Below are positions 44,801 through 54,681 of a stretch of 64,000 bases of DNA, in pieces; within the stretch, counting starts at the first letter, position 1, and each line of letters begins with the position of its first letter. Made by a program: the position numbers and the translations under genes. Location of the stretch: assembly GCA_022497155.1 (NCBI GenBank), contig MU385713.1, forward strand, positions 248,001 through 312,000, in the 5' to 3' direction. The notes below the pieces were generated by a model, which did no database searches, was not told the DNA's origin, and worked only from the letters and a program-made list of their open reading frames with translations. The DNA is from Whalleya microplaca (lineage: Eukaryota > Ascomycota > Sordariomycetes > Xylariales > Xylariaceae).

Positions 44801-47117
44801 TTTTGGTCTTATCATAGAAGACTGTCGACAACGACGTGTCGACTGACTTGATCTCTGAACTCTTACTGAATAAGTAAATATGGGGATGGGGTAACAGCTT
44901 CAAAGCTTGCATGGTGTAAAAACAGAGATGTTGAATACTTATGCACGTTATCTAGTATGAATTGATAGCAACGAAGTGATGGTAAGAATTTGATAGGTTG
45001 CTAGGTTGAGATGTAGGCATGTTGCTGACGGAGAGAAATGATATATGATGGCATCCGCATTGCAACCTCGGGTTTCATTACCTCGTGGAGGGTGGGACAA
45101 TACCGATCCGATGGTAGCCTTTCATCTCGTGACCATGCTTGATACGGAAGTCCTGGGGGCGAGGCTGACGAGGCATGAGTCCGTGTGTTCAATCATACAG
45201 GAGGCAATACACACAAAACTGTTGCCAAGCTAACAATAGTAAGAATTGTTTAACATTGATGAGATGTCTCTTGTTGATCCTATGAAAGCATGGACTCGTA
45301 ATAGCATCGGCGGTCGGCCTTTAGCTTTGCGACGGTGCAACTGATTATTCAGCTAAGTAGCGAGCTGTGACGTAGGTAATATGGGAATGAGAGTTTGACG
45401 GCAAGACACATTGCATCAGTCTGCTTTTGCATACGCAGCACGGTATTATGGAACTTGTATGTATTGGTATCGAACAGATGACCCTGGATCATGCCTTGGT
45501 TGGGCCTCGAATAGAAATTGACTCTTAGGGTGGGATGGACAAGATTGTTAGTACCGGTAGATGGAGATGATCTGACCAACGTCATGATCCTGCTGCAGTC
45601 TTATTTCCATCAGTGCTGTGTACAAAGATGCTGTAGATTTTGAATGCGGTGCCATCAATTATTGAAAATATACGTGCATAGGAAAAACCGCGCACGTATT
45701 TCACCTTGTAAGCAGTGGCTTGGTGCATATAGTAGGTATGCAGGTTACAGAATACCTAACACACCTGACACAATGGTAAAAGGCAGTCTGGAGGTGAGTT
45801 GCAGGGGAGCGGACATGCAACCCGCCGACTTCCGACACAGCAGGGAGAAATATGTAAACGCCTGCACTCGTAACCAAGACAACTCTCTTGATACTCCGAT
45901 GTTTAAGCTTAACGAGTCAATGGTCCACACTATTATGTATGCTTTTCTCTTCCATCGGCCTTGACAGCTAACGGCGAGCCGACCCAAGCAGCCCAAGCTG
46001 AGTTCTATGGGCATTCAGTGGCGCCCCCTGACTGAGTCTCGGTCCCTGACGCTTCCTACTATATCCGCCGTGTGGCTCGAGCCTTCTGACCAACTGCTAC
46101 GGATGCAGTCAACCAACTCAAGCCTGCATCCCTTTCTCACAACTCCCAATCATACGCATCTATTTTCTTGTCTAGGAGGCACCATCATCTGGGGTAGTGG
46201 GGCTCTGGTAAGCACTACTCCCATTGCAAACGTATGTCTCTCGAGACAACGAGCAAGTCGTCCAACTCGCGTACAGCTGCCTTGTCCTGTCCAAGGAGGG
46301 GGAAAGGTATTGCATTTCCATCCAACTTGAAGCAAGGGGAATATCCATGGGTATGAATTCGTTTGCAAGCAATGCCACCTTCTTTACATTATTTCTCCCG
46401 GTCATACAGTCAACCCCATTGACGATCGACCTGCGGCCGTAGAATGCCGAATAGCAGGTGCTCCTGAACATCTGATATCTGACGCCAGCTTGTTGGCGAT
46501 CACCCTGCTTTAGACATCGAGCTAAGCTACGTGTTAAGCGGGTTATTTTCTTGACCGCGTTTCCACTACGTATGCAAAGGTAGCCCTAGCAGGCTGTGAT
46601 CAAGTGGTCAAGTGGCCAACGGGAGACGGACAGTCGGCGCCCCGCGACGGTTTTCTCGCCTCTAATAATAAGATTAACTAGTCTACTGTGGCTTTTGCCC
46701 GTCTCATCAAACACGTTCCAGTCCCGTTGCTCAAACGACGGCCTGAGAGTAGTCTCTGATGGCCGTAGGGCACAACATGCACCCAGGCTTGCTCCTGAAG
46801 TCTGGACCTTTGGGGGCTTCTATAGTTTCTATCCATCCATGGTGAGAGAATCGTAAGGGTAAATGGGATGAGACCTGTCATTGCTCATCCCATGTCGCAT
46901 ATAAACATGACAGCCTTCTCTCGGGTATAATACCTAGCTCTCTATAGACCCCTCCCTCCTCGAGATTGCCTCCATTCATATTACCTGCAGGCCAATTTAT
47001 TTGTACCACACACACGAATCCTACCAGGATTCGTAACCAATTGAGTACTACTCTGCGAAGTCATCACACTACATCATTGAGGAGGAGAAAGAGAAGCCAA
47101 ATATCTCAACTGTCCCC
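41842..47117. other. 5.3-kb intergenic region, AT-rich up to about 46 kb
   Basis: No gene is supported. The minus strand carries three successive open frames (45585-45349, 45192-45001, 44912-44622; 60-96 codons) in the same direction, which could be exons or remnants of one gene, but no GTAAGT-type junctions link them and I recognise no domain. A 9-bp inverted repeat (42361-42369 with 42405-42413) is near the level expected by chance. From about 46 kb the composition becomes more balanced. Confidence 0.5.
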
Positions 47118-48086
47118 GTGATCATGCCAAGAACGACTGCTCAGGGGCCAAACCTTTATTATGATGTACCTGTCGCCATCATACCTGTAGTTAGCTCCGT
47201 TCTTCTTCTTATAAGGCTATACCATTGGCACTGCTATCAATACTACCAGCTACTCAACCTCATCGACGACACAATGGAGCAAGCACTACCACGATGCTCT
47301 AAGGCCGAAGGCCCCACTACTTTCTCACAGTTCAACCAGCTTCCTCCTGAACTACGCATAAAGATCTGGCAACATGCTATGCCAGAGGCCAGGACAGTTG
47401 TTGTCAAGTCTCCTTATACCAAGCAGAGGTCTATATCTAAGTCACTAGAAGCGGCATTGTTACCACCACACGACCATGAGGAAAGTTGGTACTCTACTAC
47501 GCAGATTCCCGCCCTTTTGCATGTCAACGCCGAGGCACGCTATGAAGCCCTTAAACAATACAAAATCTCACTGGGAGTGGGAAATGCACCACCACGAATT
47601 TATGTTGATTTCAGTCGAGATACCCTGTTCTTTGGCAACTCGGAGCTAAAGCCTGAGTGCTCACCATTATGGACGTCGACGCAAGGCCTGAACGAAGTAC
47701 AACGTCTCGCAGTTGTGCCCGAAGGTGCATGGAGGGTATTACGATGGAGGAAGGTGGAATTGAATTCGCTAGAAAAGATGATCTTTGTACACGGCACAGA
47801 AAACCTCGAGTTAGGGCCCCTGCCTCAGCTTATCGAGGATATGCCCGAAGAAGTCGAAACAGAGCCCGAGGAACAAGCCCAACGTCTTGAAGAATTAGAA
47901 TCACCGGAACCACAGGAACCTCAGGAACCACGGAAAAACAAGCTAGCCCCCATGAAGAGGAGAATGCAGGAAGCGCGGGAGGAAATAAGTACCTTGATGA
48001 CGGTGCTACCGACGCAGTGGGAGAGGGAACCGGCAGTGTCAACAGCAGTGTTCAAGAAAAGCCGCGGGGATAGATGGCAGTGTTGA
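47118..48086 (+). CDS. 2EXR-domain protein, 322 aa (270 aa from the internal start)
   Basis: The conserved core begins FSQFNQLPPELRIKIWQHAMPEAR, the signature of the fungal 2EXR family (quoted in full it exceeds its hallmark F-x-x-F-x-x-L-P-x-E-L-R-x-x-I-W), followed by IPALLHVNAEARYEAL and IYVDFSRDTLFFGN, both standard for the family. These intracellular proteins are greatly expanded in ascomycetes and have no established function. The C-terminus is rich in Glu/Pro/Gln with a short coiled-coil-like stretch. Two starts are possible: the ATG at 47118, which adds 52 residues with a hydrophobic stretch (VPVAIIPVVSSVLLLI), or the ATG at 47274 (MEQALPRC), which puts the domain close to the N-terminus as is usual. 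I favour 47274 but give the longer frame. No introns are seen. Confidence 0.85.
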   Translation: MIMPRTTAQGPNLYYDVPVAIIPVVSSVLLLIRLYHWHCYQYYQLLNLIDDTMEQALPRCSKAEGPTTFSQFNQLPPELRIKIWQHAMPEARTVVVKSPYTKQRSISKSLEAALLPPHDHEESWYSTTQIPALLHVNAEARYEALKQYKISLGVGNAPPRIYVDFSRDTLFFGNSELKPECSPLWTSTQGLNEVQRLAVVPEGAWRVLRWRKVELNSLEKMIFVHGTENLELGPLPQLIEDMPEEVETEPEEQAQRLEELESPEPQEPQEPRKNKLAPMKRRMQEAREEISTLMTVLPTQWEREPAVSTAVFKKSRGDRWQC

Positions 48087-49020
48087 TTTGTTGTTGGGTT
48101 GCGGCAGATACCTACAGACAGACTCAACATGTCTTGTCTTGTCTGCGATGACTTTGTAGTACTTCAAGAAAAGCTAAAGGGTCTCTTCGTGCACCCTATC
48201 CAAGCAGGCAAATTCCGCGTGTGTTCAACGTGAGACAATAGCTAATTCGCTGATAATGCAATCGGGCGCTGAGGCTTATGTCTGGCCAAGGGATGAACAA
48301 TATCGCCCAAACCTCAAACGTTCACCTTGTCTTGTTCTCAAACATGTACACTACATATACATCATCTCGACTTGATTTGCTTGGAAAAACCTGCTGTACC
48401 CCACGTATGGACTTATAAATGCTAATTGGCTCGATATCTCGATAAGAAAGCCTATCTCAAGGGAATCGAGGAGCACAACGTATTTTCCTACTGCCGGTAG
48501 CCGCTCACTGCACGCCATGACGACTAGGAACCTCCCTGCCCTATCCGACGGCAATGCAGCCTGCATGCAGCCCAGCACTTTCTGAACCCCAAGTCTCAGA
48601 CAATCTGTGCTTCCGCGTAAACCTTCTACGCGGCCTCGCAGGCTATGTACATATGCAATAGAACTTCTTGCTTGCTTCTCTTCGACGACGATCTCGGATC
48701 TAATTAATGTTGGTTAAATTGATTGATAATCAAAACACGTTTTTTATATACGTGGTTTCGCCTCCGCTGAAGCCCCTTACGTAGGTAATAAGATCTTAGA
48801 GGCCGATCATCCCACCCCTTTAAAAGCCGAGAGAACCGAACATCCCCCACGCTTCGCCGGTTTACGTCCTCACCGGGGAAGCAGACCGAACCATCCACTC
48901 ATTACACTGTCACCGCATCATGTAGTGCGAGACGCGTACGTACCGGAAGCAGTCCGGTCGTCTTTTATGTGTGCCCCATCTCCCATCCTTTCCCCCCTTC
49001 CTCCGCCCCACGCTACCTGC
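48087..49020. other. intergenic, no gene seen
   Basis: The region holds the 3' flanks of two convergent genes. Short open frames at 48351-48898 show no domain. Confidence 0.6.
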
Positions 49021-50115
49021 CTACAGCTTGCTGCTCCTGGCGTCAGCTCCCGCGCCAGCATCCCCACCGCCATCGCCGATGTACTCCCGGCCTCGGCGCA
49101 GCATGACCACCGCCTCCTCGACCATCTCGCGCACGATGTCGGCGGCGGGCTGGACGGCGCCGACGGCGCCCGCGACCTGGCCCATCAGGTGCGGGAAGTC
49201 GATGTCGCGGCCCTCGTCGAGGTCGCGCTCGAGCGGCACGACGCCCGCGTCGCAGAGCTCCTTGATCTTCGCGGGTTGCTCGTGCCAGCGCGCGACGTAG
49301 TCGTTCACGCGCATGCGCAGGGGGCGTCCGGTCAGGACTAACGTGCGCTCCGTGTCCGAGAACCCCGCCGACACCACCGCCGCCTTGTGCTCGTCGCTGC
49401 AGTTCGCCTCCAAGCTCGCCACGAACCGCGTCCCCACCCACACCCCCGCCGCCCCCTGCATCAGCGCCGCGGCCAGCGAGCGCCCGCTGCTTATCCCGCC
49501 CGCGGCGACGACGAGGGCCGGGGCCGCGCCGCCTAGGAGCGCGGGATGGTATTTTGCGGCCACGTCCACGACGGCTGGGATCAGCACGGACGAGGCTACG
49601 TCCCCCGTGTGTCCGCCGCCCTCGCCGCCCTGCGCGCACACCATGTCGACGCCCAGCTCGAGCGCCTTGACGGCGTGGCGCGGGTGTCCGACCATATTCA
49701 TGACCAGTATCCCCGCCTTATGCAGGCGCTCGATCACGGCCTTAGGCGGCACGCCGACGGCGCTGACAAATAGCCGCGCCCCGCTGGCGATCGTGATGTC
49801 GATCAGCTCGTCGAGCTTGCCGTGCGTGTAATCGTGGTTGGTTTTGCGCGCGCCGCCGCCGACCTGCGGCAGCGCGAGGTCGATGCCGAAGGGCAGGTCG
49901 GGCGACGCCAGGTGCGCTTTTAGCTCGGCGATGATCTCGCGGAGCTGCGAGGGCGTGTATTGGAAGCCCCCGATCACGCCCAGCCCGCCGGCGTTCGAGA
50001 CCGCGGCGGCGAGCTGGCCGCCCGATACGCGGGCCATGCCGGCGAGCAGGATCGGGTGCTGGATCCCCAGCAGGGTGGTTAGGGGCGTGGTGATGGGGCC
50101 TTTTTTGGGCGCCAT
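49021..50115 (-). CDS. nitronate monooxygenase (2-nitropropane dioxygenase family), 364 aa
   Basis: This FMN enzyme oxidises alkyl nitronates such as propionate-3-nitronate and thereby detoxifies them. The protein is a TIM barrel with the family marks in order: PILLAGMARVSGGQLAAAVS near the N-terminus, NAGGLGVIGG (FMN phosphate region), PFGIDLALP, VPPKAVIERLHKAGI, CAQGGEGGGHTGDVASS with the catalytic histidine in GGHTG, and VVAAGGISSGRSLAAAL followed by GAAGVWVGTRF. Length is normal for the class. The frame is open upstream to 50214, but those 33 residues look like leader; MAPKKGPITT at 50115 is the natural start. Coding GC is very high, so several long opposite-strand frames are open here and should be ignored. 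No intron is needed. Confidence 0.92.
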   Translation of the reverse strand: MAPKKGPITTPLTTLLGIQHPILLAGMARVSGGQLAAAVSNAGGLGVIGGFQYTPSQLREIIAELKAHLASPDLPFGIDLALPQVGGGARKTNHDYTHGKLDELIDITIASGARLFVSAVGVPPKAVIERLHKAGILVMNMVGHPRHAVKALELGVDMVCAQGGEGGGHTGDVASSVLIPAVVDVAAKYHPALLGGAAPALVVAAGGISSGRSLAAALMQGAAGVWVGTRFVASLEANCSDEHKAAVVSAGFSDTERTLVLTGRPLRMRVNDYVARWHEQPAKIKELCDAGVVPLERDLDEGRDIDFPHLMGQVAGAVGAVQPAADIVREMVEEAVVMLRRGREYIGDGGGDAGAGADARSSKL

Positions 50116-51547
50116 GGTGGAGTGGTCTTGGTTGTGCTGTTTTTGAGGGGGGTTGTGTAAGATGGAGTAAGTGAAGACCTCAGGTGAGAGGAACCGGGAT
50201 CGGAGGTTATGCAAGTTCTATAGTATGTACGTATATGTACGTATATTCAAGGTTGTGTATATATGTATGATGACTTATAAGTGAGGCCGTCTAGAGCGGG
50301 TATCCTGCGTGAAGCAAGAACTAATGTAGATTCAGCTTAATTGCTGGTTTCGTCGATACAGATGTGCTAGATGTAAGGGACAGCTCTCTAAGCTAGACCA
50401 CGCCGCTCAATACGCAGTACCTTGCACGATCGTAGATAGTCGATTGAAAAGACACAAGCAAGTTTGTCACGATCGTGAACTGCTTGAGTAGGTACATATA
50501 TCAAATGACGACGGCTAATTCTAAGATTACTAGACCTCGAAGCTCAACTTTCGACAGCGGAATTCGGACACGGCGGTCATCGAGGTGGGGTTTCTGGGGT
50601 ACTACCTAGGTACAGAGCGACATACCGAGGCATCCTTCGAGTGGCTTGAGCTGGTTCATTGGTACGCACAGGTGCGGTTTATATCGGCCCTAGTATATAT
50701 ATGAAAATCTCACACTGTTGGCTCAACTGCCTTGAGCAGGAAGGATTAGTTAACTTTGCATTGATATTCTTGTCGTCTGCGATGGATAGCCTATAGGTAT
50801 ATATATTGAATTGTTAGTGTCCTGCTTAGTCTTGGGGCCCCGTGGGCGTGGAATAACACTAGCACGACTAACCTTTATAGCGTCGTTTAGCTCGTTAGAC
50901 TGCATCGTCAAGGCGCAGGTTACGTCGCGTCACCACCGCTATAATCGGTAACACCACCGCGGGATGGAATTATTCTCCCAACCCTCAACGGAACACTATA
51001 AGTAGAAGCCTCAAGTCTTGTCCCGGTAGACTTCGCAGATATTGTGCTGTATGTAGCCCGGTCCCAGCACCGCGGCTCCGATAAGGTATGATATATAATA
51101 CGCTGTCTCGTCTAAGTATATATATGTAAATGCCCGGCCCGTGATGCAACACCAACACCAATGCGAATAACACAAACTCCAGATTCATCTCATCTCATCA
51201 CACCTAGATAGATAGATAATACCTATACCCAACCCGGGAAAAAAAGTTGCCCCTGCTGCTGCAAATAGGCAGTTCAATACATACCAACCAGGATGGCATG
51301 TCGCTGAATCTCATAATATAGTTACAAAAGCTCATTGTACATGGCTTACGGGTGCCTGCTTGCCGCTCTGCACCGCTGGTTTGGATTTTCACATTCCAAA
51401 TCTCGTGCCAAGATGTGTGCTTGCATGCAGGTACTGCTGTAGCGACCAAACTGGTCCGGCATGCAAGTCTCGGCGATGCCTCGTCGACGGCGTTGAAGAT
51501 CGTTTATCACTCCATAGTGAATAATTTAACGGTGAATAAGTATGCCG
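50116..51547. other. intergenic, no gene seen
   Basis: About 1.4 kb includes the promoter of the nitronate monooxygenase, with GTATGTACGTATATGTACGTATA near 50223-50245 as a simple-sequence tract, and the 3' flank of the next gene. No supported open frame. Confidence 0.6.
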
Positions 51548-52975
51548 TCATCGAAAATACGGCAGACGGGCAGGCACGAAGTCGTCCTCCCGCCTCTCGG
51601 GGGATGTCGTGGTATTCGAAGGAGCCGGATGGCTTTCTCGTTCCGTAGATCCCGACCCAGCCTCGATGTGCCCGTCGTTCGCGGCGTGCTCTATAACCGC
51701 CTCCTCCGGGACGGGCACCTCCTCGACGTGGACCATCTCCGACTTGACCTCGCGGACGGATTCGACGGCGAGGTTCTCCCGGCTCAGCCCGCGCTGGAGC
51801 GCCAGGTCCGCGGCGGCCTGTCGCCTCTTCTCGACGACCTCGTCTTCCTCGCGCTCTATTATCTCCTCCTCTTGCTGCAGGTCCTCTAGCGATTGCGCCG
51901 AGCGCACGGCGGGGCTGGGCGGCACGGACTCGGAGCCCAGACTGCGCTGGAGCGACGGGCGCGTGGAGTCGATCGTCGTCCGCGAGATGCTGCGCACCTT
52001 GCCCGCTATCCGCTTGCCCTTGCTGCTGCGGGTCTTGTTGCTCGAGCGGTCGTCCACGTGGTCCAGCGAGATGGTGAACTCGTCATCCAGCGGGATCGCG
52101 TCCTCGTCCCCCTCGCCGTCGCTGGGAAACAGATCCCCCCTGGACCTAAACGAATCGCTCGTGTCCCCGCTGCCCGAGGTGCCGCTCCGCCTCCGCCCCC
52201 CTTGTATGGGCACCTCGTGCGGCGCTAATCCCTCCTCCCCATCACCATCATCGTGATCGTGGCCCAGCAGCGGCACGCGCTCCCCGTCCAGCATGTGCCG
52301 CGAGGCCGCGCCGGGGTGCTCCTGCAGGTTCGCGGCGCTGGGCTTGTACCGCAGGGGCCCGCCGAACTTGAAGGGGAGCCGGCTCAGGAACCCGAGCGGT
52401 GCCGTGCTCGGGATGATCGTCGGGTCGTCGTCCTCCTGCCCGCTCGCCTTCCGCCGCGCACCCCCCCGCGTGCCGCCGTAGCTCATGCCGCGGGCGCGGC
52501 CCGCGCGCGGCTGCTCGTGGATGATCTCGCCGCCGCCGCCGCCCGGGGCGGCTTTGCGCTTCTTGCCTGTGCCCGCGAGCAGGTGGTCCCAGTCCTCGCT
52601 TCGCCAGCCGCCGAGGATGCCACCTCCACTTCCACCTGCACTCCCTCCTCCTCCTCCTATCCCTAGTCCCGATCCTGAGGCACCGACGCTCTCGCCGAAC
52701 TCCTCGTCCCAGTCATCGTAGAAATCGAAGATGAACTCGGCGTTCCCCCGGGCGCGCTGGCGGTCCCGCGCGCGGCGCGCCCGCTCCTCGCGCCCGCCCA
52801 GACACACGGTCGTGCAGCTGTCGAGGGCGGCGGCCGCGGACGCCAGGCACGGGTTGATGTAGCGGTGGCCGAAGGTCCAGATGCCGGCGGCCGCGTTCTC
52901 GGTCACCGTCTCGGTCGTCTGCGAGATGCGGTTCCAGCGCTGCCGCAGGCGCGGGTCCTCGAGGAAGGTCGCCAT
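51548..52975 (-). CDS. conserved fungal protein of unknown function, largely disordered, 475 aa
   Basis: I do not recognise a named domain. The first 60 residues are the most ordered part: RLRQRWNRISQTTETVTENA, then AAGIWTFGHRYINPCL, a weakly hydrophobic helix that might associate with membranes. An Arg-rich stretch (EERARRARDRQRARG) leads to FIFDFYDDWDEEFGE, a conserved-looking acidic/aromatic motif. After this come Gly-rich low complexity, basic segments, FLSRLPFKFGGPLRYKPSAANLQEHPG, Ser/Arg-rich stretches and a Glu-rich coiled-coil-like part (about 365-400). The layout suggests a conserved N-terminal module with a long regulated tail. Codon use is strongly GC-biased, and the opposite-strand frames are shadows. 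Start at 52975 because the conserved block follows immediately. Confidence 0.75.
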   Translation of the reverse strand: MATFLEDPRLRQRWNRISQTTETVTENAAAGIWTFGHRYINPCLASAAAALDSCTTVCLGGREERARRARDRQRARGNAEFIFDFYDDWDEEFGESVGASGSGLGIGGGGGSAGGSGGGILGGWRSEDWDHLLAGTGKKRKAAPGGGGGEIIHEQPRAGRARGMSYGGTRGGARRKASGQEDDDPTIIPSTAPLGFLSRLPFKFGGPLRYKPSAANLQEHPGAASRHMLDGERVPLLGHDHDDGDGEEGLAPHEVPIQGGRRRSGTSGSGDTSDSFRSRGDLFPSDGEGDEDAIPLDDEFTISLDHVDDRSSNKTRSSKGKRIAGKVRSISRTTIDSTRPSLQRSLGSESVPPSPAVRSAQSLEDLQQEEEIIEREEDEVVEKRRQAAADLALQRGLSRENLAVESVREVKSEMVHVEEVPVPEEAVIEHAANDGHIEAGSGSTERESHPAPSNTTTSPERREDDFVPARLPYFR

Positions 52976-53420
52976 TGCTAGTGCCGACGGGACTTATATA
53001 GGTATGTGCACGCTCTGGGGTCGGATGAGAGTGGTCGGACGAGGGAGAGATGTGTGGACTTAAGATGGAGATGCGTCGAGGCAGGCAAGGTGGTTATTGC
53101 TTCGAGACGTCGTCGGGAATATGTGGTAATAGCGAATTGCGCTGCTGGACGCTCGAAGTGTCGGTGTCGGTGTCGGGCTTCCGTCCCGTTACTGGTTGTG
53201 ATGATAGTTGTACGATTGTCAGCAGTGGTGGAGGAGGCAGCGATCCTGATTGTTAGCTAGCGGAATGGAGTCCATTCGTCAATTGGGCGGACGGTCGGTC
53301 TGGATTACAGGAATAATAAACATATGTTCGAGTACTCCGTAATCGCCTGACGTCCAGTCAACAAACAATAAATAAGGTGGAAAGTCTCCAGTCCATTAGG
53401 TAGACTTTGTAGTATATGTA

Positions 53421-53440
53421 GGTCAGGTCAGGTCAGGTCA
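53421..53440. repeat. (GGTCA)4 tandem repeat
   Basis: Four perfect GGTCA units in the divergent intergenic region. Confidence 0.95.
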
Positions 53441-53867
53441 GGGCTGCTTCTTCACATAATAGACTTCGGCATCGCAGGGTGACAAGTGAGAGTTAATGCA
53501 TGAAGATTGGAGAGATTAGAGATAGAGAGTGTTAGAGTGCGTTGGGACCCAAAGCGTAGATAAGCCGTGTAAGTAGCTGTGTGGTGCATTGAGTTCAAGT
53601 TGATCCCTTCGCACATTCTGCTGCAGATAGATATCTAAGCTGGAACCTATGTATGTATTGCATTTCTGCATTTACGGCATCCAATGCATCCATGTTCGGT
53701 TCTGCCAGGGCGTCACCGGCGTCCACTGCCGGCTGGGCTGCTAGGTTAAAAATACAGGCAAAATACAGGCGCAACGTGGTCCGTTATAGTTGCAATGACC
53801 TCATATCTCCAAGTCTACATATGTACTAAACCAACAATGCGGGGGACTTCTTACTATGTGCCTAGGT

Positions 53868-53890
53868 TAGATAGATAGATAGATAGATAG
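53868..53890. repeat. (TAGA)n tandem repeat
   Basis: Nearly six TAGA units in the divergent intergenic region. Confidence 0.95.
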
Positions 53891-54479
53891 CGCTACATAT
53901 GTACTACATAGTAACATAGAATATATGTATAACTGAGAGAGGGTTACAGCCAAGTTAAGAGAGGTAGTACGCAGTAGTAAGTATCTCTTTCTGATTATCT
54001 TAGCTTAGCAGCTTAGCAGCTGACGAAATCCTTCTGCTGCAGGGACGGCCACCAAGACGGCAAAGACTGTAAGACGGCAAGAACATCAATTGATGCTGAA
54101 ATATCTATATTAGCTAAGCATGGGTAGCATGTTGAGGTGGCCCAACCACCTATAATGGAAGTACATAGCTATTACCTCAAAAAGTCAGACAGCCAAGGTA
54201 CCCTGTTCCTGTCAGGGTCTAACCCCTTTCGGCCAACCGTTGGGGCGGTCAACACCGGCAGAGTCGCCAGCTTCCGCTTGCGACCTCAGTACAGTTGTTG
54301 TATGCACGCACGCAGTTGATGATCGCGACAATACACACAAACTACCTACCACCCGACCAGTCACCAACAGCCAGCAGCCAAATCAACACAACACCTCGGC
54401 GCCTCCCAGCTTATCACCCTCCTGCATTTTCTCCCCCCCATTCAACTACGCAGGTTTTGCCTTTTGATTATTATACGTA

Positions 54480-54500
54480 TCTGTCTCTGTCTCTGTCTCT
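54480..54500. repeat. (TCTGTC)n repeat in the SAC3 leader
   Basis: About three and a half TCTGTC units about 190 bases upstream of the SAC3 start codon, within the pyrimidine-rich leader. Confidence 0.85.
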
Positions 54501-54681
54501 ACCGCTCTGTATACGGCTTTCTCTTCGCTACGTCCAATTATCGTGCCAGCCCTCTTTTGCTCCCCTTGCGACCGAACTGAAAGAAACGCTTCCCGTCTGT
54601 CAAGACTACAAGACCACCGAGCATTTTAACCGTCTTCTCCCAACCTGCGATTTTCAATGACAGCCATTCCGATAAAGCGCA

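Larger units (their letters stand above)
52976..54681. other. intergenic region between divergent genes
   Basis: About 1.7 kb holds the promoters of the minus-strand unknown gene and of SAC3. It contains AGGTC and GATA simple repeats. The last 300 bases are a C/T-rich, AUG-poor leader in front of SAC3. Open frames at 53006-53260 and 54137-54660 show no domain. Confidence 0.6.

Noticed and set aside
44622..45585. Three same-strand frames possibly forming one multi-exon gene
   Set aside because: No credible donor/acceptor pairs join them and no domain is recognised, so it was noted only in the intergenic entry.
48925..49831. Long plus-strand frames opposite the nitronate monooxygenase
   Set aside because: They are shadows caused by very high coding GC; the minus-strand frame has the full family signature.
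50881..50940. tRNA-like TAGCTCGTTAGACTGCA stretch
   Set aside because: It resembles a D-arm but no anticodon stem, T-arm or acceptor pairing can be drawn.
51609..52666. Long plus-strand frames opposite the uncharacterised 475-aa gene
   Set aside because: Low-complexity Ser/Arg/Pro content is the antisense of the GC-rich coding sequence, with no domain.
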